A stretch of DNA of 64,000 nt from NCBI RefSeq assembly GCF_030944405.1, contig NZ_CP132339.1, positions 5,828,001 to 5,892,000 on the forward strand, written 5' to 3'. The notes under the pieces were generated by a model. The model made no database searches. It had not been told where the DNA came from and saw only the letters and a program-made list of their open reading frames with translations. The stretch's first letter is position 1. Each line of letters starts with the position of its first letter. Position numbers and translations under genes: made by a program. This DNA comes from Janthinobacterium sp. J1-1 (GTDB lineage Bacteria; Pseudomonadota; Gammaproteobacteria; Burkholderiales; Burkholderiaceae_D). This document shows positions 60,091-64,000 of this stretch, piece after piece.

Positions 60091-60170
60091 AGCATGGACC
60101 ACCCTCACGCCCGGGGCACCCCTGCCGCCGGGCAAGCTTGAAACTTTTTGACTTTACAAGGTAAGACATA

Positions 60171-61718
60171 ATGGAATGGTTATTTGACCCGACAATCTGG
60201 GTCGGCCTGCTGACGCTGGTCGTACTGGAAATCGTGCTGGGCATCGACAACCTGATTTTTATCGCCATCCTGGCCGAGAAGCTGCCGCCGCACCAGCGCG
60301 ACAAGGCGCGCGTGCTGGGCCTGACCCTGGCGCTGGTGATGCGCCTGGGCCTGCTGTCGCTGATCTCCTGGCTGGTGACCCTGACCGCGCCGCTCTTTTC
60401 GGTGTGGCAATTTACCTTTTCGGGACGCGACCTGATCCTGCTGGTCGGCGGCCTGTTCCTGCTGTTCAAGGCCACCACCGAGCTGCATGAACGCCTGGAG
60501 GGCGTGACGCACGCGGCCACCGGTTCCAAGGTCTATGCGGGCTTCGGCCTGGTGGTGGCGCAGATCGTCGTGCTCGACGCCGTGTTCTCGCTCGACGCGG
60601 TGATCACGGCGGTCGGCATGGTCGACGAACTGGGCGTGATGATGGCCGCCGTCATCATTTCCATCGGCGTCATGATGCTGGCCTCGAAATCGCTGACGCG
60701 TTTTGTCAATGCGCATCCGACCGTGGTGGTGCTGTGCCTGAGCTTCCTGCTGATGATCGGTCTGTCGCTGATCGCCGAAGGCCTGGGCTTCCATATTCCG
60801 AAAGGCTATCTGTATGCGGCCATCGGTTTCTCGGTGGTGATCGAGTTCTTCAACCAGCTGGCGCGCCGCAATTTCCTGAAACTGCAATCGACCACGCCGC
60901 TGCGCGACCGTACCGCGCAGGCCGTGCTGAGCCTCCTGGGTGGCCGCAAGGGCCGCGAAGCGGTGCAGGAAGATGAAGTCCAGGAAACGCCGGACATCTC
61001 GGCCTTTGGCGTGGAAGAGCGCAATATGGTTAGCGGCGTGCTGACCCTGGGCGAGCGCTCGATCCGTTCCGTGATGACGCCGCGCGGCGACGTATCGTGG
61101 GTCAACCTGAACGACAGCAGCGAAAAAATGCTGACCTTGCTGCGCGAAACGCCGCACAGCATGATTCCCGTCTGTAACGATGACCTCGACAATGTGATGG
61201 GCCTGGCGCGCAGCAAGGACCTGATCGAAGACCTTGTGTCGCACGGCAAGATCGACCCGGCCAGCATGCGCGAAGCGATCGTGGTGCCGGAAGCGGCCGG
61301 CGTGCTGAAAGCGATGGAAACGCTGCGCCGCTCGCGCGGCCAGCTGGTGCTGGTGGTCGACGAGTTCGGCACCGTGCAGGGCGTGCTGACGCCGATCGAT
61401 ATTCTGGAAGCGATCGCCGGCGAATTCCCGGACGAGGACGAACAGCCCGACGTGGAAGTGCTGGGCCCGGGCCACTGGCGCATCGATGGCGCGACCGACC
61501 TCCATTACCTGGAGCAAGTGTTCGAGACGGAAACCCTGGTCAGCGAAGACGGCGAATACAACTCGCTGGCCGGCTTCCTGCTGGCGCACTTCGAAAACAT
61601 GCCGGCCGTCGGCGAAGTGCTGGAACTGAACGACCTGCGCTACGAGATCCTCGAAGCGGACGAGCGCCGCATCGCCTGCGTCGACGTGCGCCGCATCGAA
61701 CCCGACCATAGCCTGTAA
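60171..61718 (+). CDS. TerC-family membrane protein with CBS and CorC_HlyC domains
   Basis: 515 aa. TerC domain 1-230, seven spans ([29 protein letters not shown] with acidic GIDN ion site; [29 protein letters not shown]). CBS pair about 285-405 ([13 protein letters not shown]... [14 protein letters not shown]), then a CorC_HlyC domain about 425-510. Same layout as E. coli YoaE/YegH; family linked to metal (manganese) efflux and exoenzyme metalation. ATG 60171 follows AAGGT. A hairpin lies at 61731-61765. Confidence 0.92.
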   Translation: MEWLFDPTIWVGLLTLVVLEIVLGIDNLIFIAILAEKLPPHQRDKARVLGLTLALVMRLGLLSLISWLVTLTAPLFSVWQFTFSGRDLILLVGGLFLLFKATTELHERLEGVTHAATGSKVYAGFGLVVAQIVVLDAVFSLDAVITAVGMVDELGVMMAAVIISIGVMMLASKSLTRFVNAHPTVVVLCLSFLLMIGLSLIAEGLGFHIPKGYLYAAIGFSVVIEFFNQLARRNFLKLQSTTPLRDRTAQAVLSLLGGRKGREAVQEDEVQETPDISAFGVEERNMVSGVLTLGERSIRSVMTPRGDVSWVNLNDSSEKMLTLLRETPHSMIPVCNDDLDNVMGLARSKDLIEDLVSHGKIDPASMREAIVVPEAAGVLKAMETLRRSRGQLVLVVDEFGTVQGVLTPIDILEAIAGEFPDEDEQPDVEVLGPGHWRIDGATDLHYLEQVFETETLVSEDGEYNSLAGFLLAHFENMPAVGEVLELNDLRYEILEADERRIACVDVRRIEPDHSL

Positions 61719-61730
61719 TCACAGTTTGTA

Positions 61731-61765
61731 ACAAGAAGGCAAGCGTGCGCCGCCTGCCTTCTTGT
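61731..61765 (+). terminator. probable terminator hairpin
   Basis: ACAAGAAGGCA-N13-TGCCTTCTTGT after the TerC gene; 11-pair stem, no strong T-run. Confidence 0.5.
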
Positions 61766-61799
61766 ATGCTGGGGCCTGCCTTTTCCGGAGACCCCAGCC

Positions 61800-62372
61800 A
61801 TGCATTCCACTTTTCCCCGTCTCGCCACCCTCGCTTGCGCGGCCCTGGCTTTCCAGGCCCAAGCCCAGGCGAAAGACACCCCTCCTCCCATCAAGCCCGG
61901 CCTGTGGCAAATCGACAGCAAGATGGCCTCGCCCGACGTCGCCACCGACAGCGCCATGTCGATGGTGCTGCAGCAACTGGGCAATTTGCCGCCCGATCAG
62001 CGCAAGCAGCTCGAAGCGATGGCCGCCAGCCGCGGCATGGCCGTGCCGACCGTCGGTGCCGATGGCGCCGTGCGCGTGACGGCCTGCGTCACGCCGGAAA
62101 TGGCGGCGCGCCAGCAGATTCCCACCGGCCAGCCTGGTGACTGCAAGTCGAACAATGTGGCCGTTCCCGGCGGCATGAACGTGTCGTTTACCTGCGCCAA
62201 TCCGAAGTCCAGTGGCACCGGCAAGGTGAGCTTCCAGGGCGACCAGGCGTTTACCATGCAGTTGAATGCGAGCACCAGCGCGCGCGGCACGGCGGAACAG
62301 GTGAATGTGGCCAGCACCGGCAAGTGGCTGGGGGCGACTTGCCCCGTGCCGCCCACAGCTCAGAAGCCGTGA
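61800..62372 (+). CDS. DUF3617-family secreted protein
   Basis: 190 aa. Signal peptide to about residue 24 (LACAALAFQAQAQA). DUF3617 features: IKPGLWQIDSKM, ACVTPEMAARQQIP, CKSNNVAVPGGMNVSFTCANPKSSGTGKVSFQGDQAFTMQL and a terminal GKWLGATCPVPP. Periplasmic, role unknown. Its stop overlaps the convergent porin stop by 13 bases. Confidence 0.85.
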   Translation: MHSTFPRLATLACAALAFQAQAQAKDTPPPIKPGLWQIDSKMASPDVATDSAMSMVLQQLGNLPPDQRKQLEAMAASRGMAVPTVGADGAVRVTACVTPEMAARQQIPTGQPGDCKSNNVAVPGGMNVSFTCANPKSSGTGKVSFQGDQAFTMQLNASTSARGTAEQVNVASTGKWLGATCPVPPTAQKP

Positions 62373-63472
62373 CGGAAGCCCAGGTTGAAGGCGGCGTCGC
62401 CGCGGCCGCCGTCGCTGGCGTTGCCCACCGTATAGCGCGCGCCGTTCTTGTTGTGGATCTTGGCGTACGAGGCATAGAAGTCGCTGCGTTTTGACAAGGC
62501 ATAGGTGACGCCGACGGCCACCTGGTTGGCGTCGCGGTTGGACAGATCGCGGTCGTCCTTGCGCACATAGGACGCCAGCAGATTGAAGCCGCGCACCGGC
62601 ACCGACACGCCCAGCAAGGTGTCGCGGCTGTCCGACGACGACATCGACAGCGCCAGCGAGCTGTAGGCATTGCTCGGATCCCACGGCGAGCTGCCATAGC
62701 CCTTGTTGATGCCGACGGCGGCAAACGCGGTGGCCAGGCCCAGGTCCAGGTTGGCGGCGATCAGCGTATTGCGGGCCGACATGTCAATGGCCGGCACGGT
62801 GCCTTCGGCCTCGATGAAATTGTTCTTGCGCTGGTGCGACACGCTGACATTGACGGCGCCGGCCGAATAACCGAGCGTGGCGCCATAGGCGCGGTTCCGC
62901 GCGCGGCTGTAGGGCGATTCGCCAAAGCTGTAGATGGCCGCGGCGCTGACGCCACGCAAGGCGGGCGAGGCGTATTTGACGGTGTTGTCGTAGCGCTTCA
63001 CGCCATAGCCGGCCAGGTTGCCGGCGCTGCCGGCCATGCCGCCCTTGAACGGATCGGCGACGTCGCTCAAGGCCTGATATTGCAGATTGTATTGGCGGCC
63101 CAGGGTCAGCGCGCCCAGACGGCTGTCGAGGCCGACATAGGCCTGGCGGCCGAACAGGCGGCCTTCCTCCGATTGCCCCGTGTCATTCTCGATGCCCGCT
63201 TCGAGCGCATACACGGCGGCCACCTCGTTGCCCAGCGCTTCGCGGCCCTGCACGCCCAGGCGCGAGCCGGAGGCGACGCCGGCCGATAGCCTGGTGCTGC
63301 CGCAGTTGCTCACGCAGCCACGCTCGGCCACCACGCCCGCATCGAGCACGCCATACACGGTGGTGCCGCCGCCAGGCGCGGCCGTGGTTTCGGCCTGCGC
63401 GCAGGGCGCAAACGGCCCGAGCGCGGTCACGCACGATCCCATCACTACTAGCGCAAGGTACGAGGTCTTCAT
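62360..63472 (-). CDS. gram-negative porin
   Basis: 370 aa outer-membrane beta-barrel. Signal peptide MKTSYLALVVMGSCVTALGPFAPCAQA, first strand TTVYGVLDAGVVAERG. Betaproteobacterial porin hallmarks: SRLGVQGREALGNEVAAVYALEAGIENDTGQ, LFGRQAYVGLDSRLGALTLGRQYN, ANQVAVGVTYALSKRSDFYASYAKIHNKNG and the terminal LGFRHGF with Phe. The ATG at 63472 is preferred over far-upstream frames. Cysteine pair (RGCVSNCGST) in the first loop. Confidence 0.92.
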   Translation of the reverse strand: MKTSYLALVVMGSCVTALGPFAPCAQAETTAAPGGGTTVYGVLDAGVVAERGCVSNCGSTRLSAGVASGSRLGVQGREALGNEVAAVYALEAGIENDTGQSEEGRLFGRQAYVGLDSRLGALTLGRQYNLQYQALSDVADPFKGGMAGSAGNLAGYGVKRYDNTVKYASPALRGVSAAAIYSFGESPYSRARNRAYGATLGYSAGAVNVSVSHQRKNNFIEAEGTVPAIDMSARNTLIAANLDLGLATAFAAVGINKGYGSSPWDPSNAYSSLALSMSSSDSRDTLLGVSVPVRGFNLLASYVRKDDRDLSNRDANQVAVGVTYALSKRSDFYASYAKIHNKNGARYTVGNASDGGRGDAAFNLGFRHGF

Positions 63473-63788
63473 GATAGCTATCTCGGTAATGTCAGTAAAA
63501 ATTTGCCGGTACCGATCAGGACACGCGCTGTGTGTCTGACCTACTATCACCTTATCCCCGTTTTTAAGCAAGCGATCTGTGCGATGTACAACAGAAAGCA
63601 AGTGCTCGGCATTTGCAGGTGTCCACAAACAACAGCCTGAATTGCTTTCTATTAACGCTGATTGCAAAACAACAAACGTCGCCATTTGCAGGATAGCCCC
63701 ATGCCTGTGTTCGATGCCGCACGTTGCATGATCTTGCGCAGAAGGTACACTACTGGTTTTACCGACAGCGGCCCGCCCGTTTTTCTGC
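63473..63788. other. 316-bp intergenic region before a partial gene
   Basis: AT-richer upstream region between the porin and a plus-strand gene at 63789. No site of note was recognised. Confidence 0.4.
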
Positions 63789-64000
63789 ATGCTAGCTATC
63801 CTCGAACGCATTGATCCCTACACCAGCAATATCGACTTGCTGGTCGAACTATTTAATTCATTGCGTCCCAAGCGCCCCCATGACAGCGCCACCGCGATCG
63901 CCAACGTGCGCACCTTGCGCCAACTGCTCAAGGGCAATCCGGCCCAGGCCCGCGCCCTGCACGAGTACGTGCTGCGCGTGCTGGCCGCGCGCCGCCACGC
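63789..64000 (+). CDS. start of a gene, possibly site-specific recombinase-like protein
   Basis: Partial: 70 residues before the window edge, beginning MLAILERIDPYTSNIDLLVELFNSLRPKRPHDSATAIANVRTLRQLLKGNPAQARALHEYVLRVLAARRHA. The N-terminal IDP... LVELFNSLRP and LRQLLKGNPAQARALHEYVLRVL pattern recalls the COG4389 'site-specific recombinase' family of betaproteobacteria, but the diagnostic regions lie beyond the edge. The ribosome site is weak. Confidence 0.4.
   Translation, partial: MLAILERIDPYTSNIDLLVELFNSLRPKRPHDSATAIANVRTLRQLLKGNPAQARALHEYVLRVLAARRH

Noticed and set aside
60180..61709. Minus-strand frame of 509 codons antisense to the TerC gene
   Set aside because: His/Gln-rich antisense shadow with no ribosome site.

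Overview
The window is high-GC, densely packed, mostly non-mobile chromosome that looks like an Oxalobacteraceae betaproteobacterium (Janthinobacterium/Massilia/Duganella-like). Pointers are a PhbB-type acetoacetyl-CoA reductase, a betaproteobacterial porin, DUF4398/OmpA proteins, many glycine-zipper lipoproteins, and a yfhM-pbpC pair. No rRNA, tRNA, CRISPR array or insertion sequence was seen.

Layout. 1-2.6 kb: end of phbB, a universal stress protein and two small genes. 2.7-5.7 kb: a polar amino-acid ABC importer operon. 5.8-12.7 kb: a D-tartrate/C4-dicarboxylate locus (tarD, dctA, maeB and a 2-hydroxyacid dehydrogenase on the minus strand, with a divergent LysR gene). 12.7-15.2 kb: mtfA, a winged-helix protein and a small lipoprotein. 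15.4-21.5 kb: a NitT/TauT-type ABC importer behind a near-consensus sigma-54 promoter, followed by a DctB/DctD-type two-component pair that probably controls it. 21.6-25.2 kb: small secreted proteins and an M14 carboxypeptidase.

25.5-30.5 kb is an AT-richer, probably acquired island and the most interesting part. It carries a CvaB-like C39-peptidase ABC exporter, a CvaA/HlyD-like adaptor, and a 118-residue precursor. The precursor has a 15-residue double-glycine leader with the same length and pattern as the microcin V leader, but its cargo carries a phospholipase A2-like His-Asp signature. A small lipoprotein gene between precursor and exporter is a plausible immunity gene. I read this as a microcin-like system exporting a PLA2-type effector.

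30.5-38.4 kb: penicillin-binding protein 1C and an alpha-2-macroglobulin with an intact thioester motif. 38.9-42.4 kb: OmpA, a YihY/BrkB protein and an AI-2E-family permease. 42.5-56.6 kb: an envelope/stationary-stress cluster (BON, glycine-zipper, OsmB-like, YqjD/YqjE, ferritin-like, OmpA/DUF4398, AsmA, Lmo0937 and DUF3309 proteins) around a Crp/Fnr-family regulator, interrupted by a patatin and a Fic gene. A 16-bp palindrome with CRP geometry, YGTRCG-N4-CGNACA, recurs ten times in intergenic DNA here and upstream of related genes elsewhere in the window, including at the regulator's own promoter; it may define that regulator's regulon. 56.7-64 kb: an M16 peptidase, a TerC-family protein, a DUF3617 protein, a porin, and the start of a gene that may encode a site-specific recombinase-like membrane protein.
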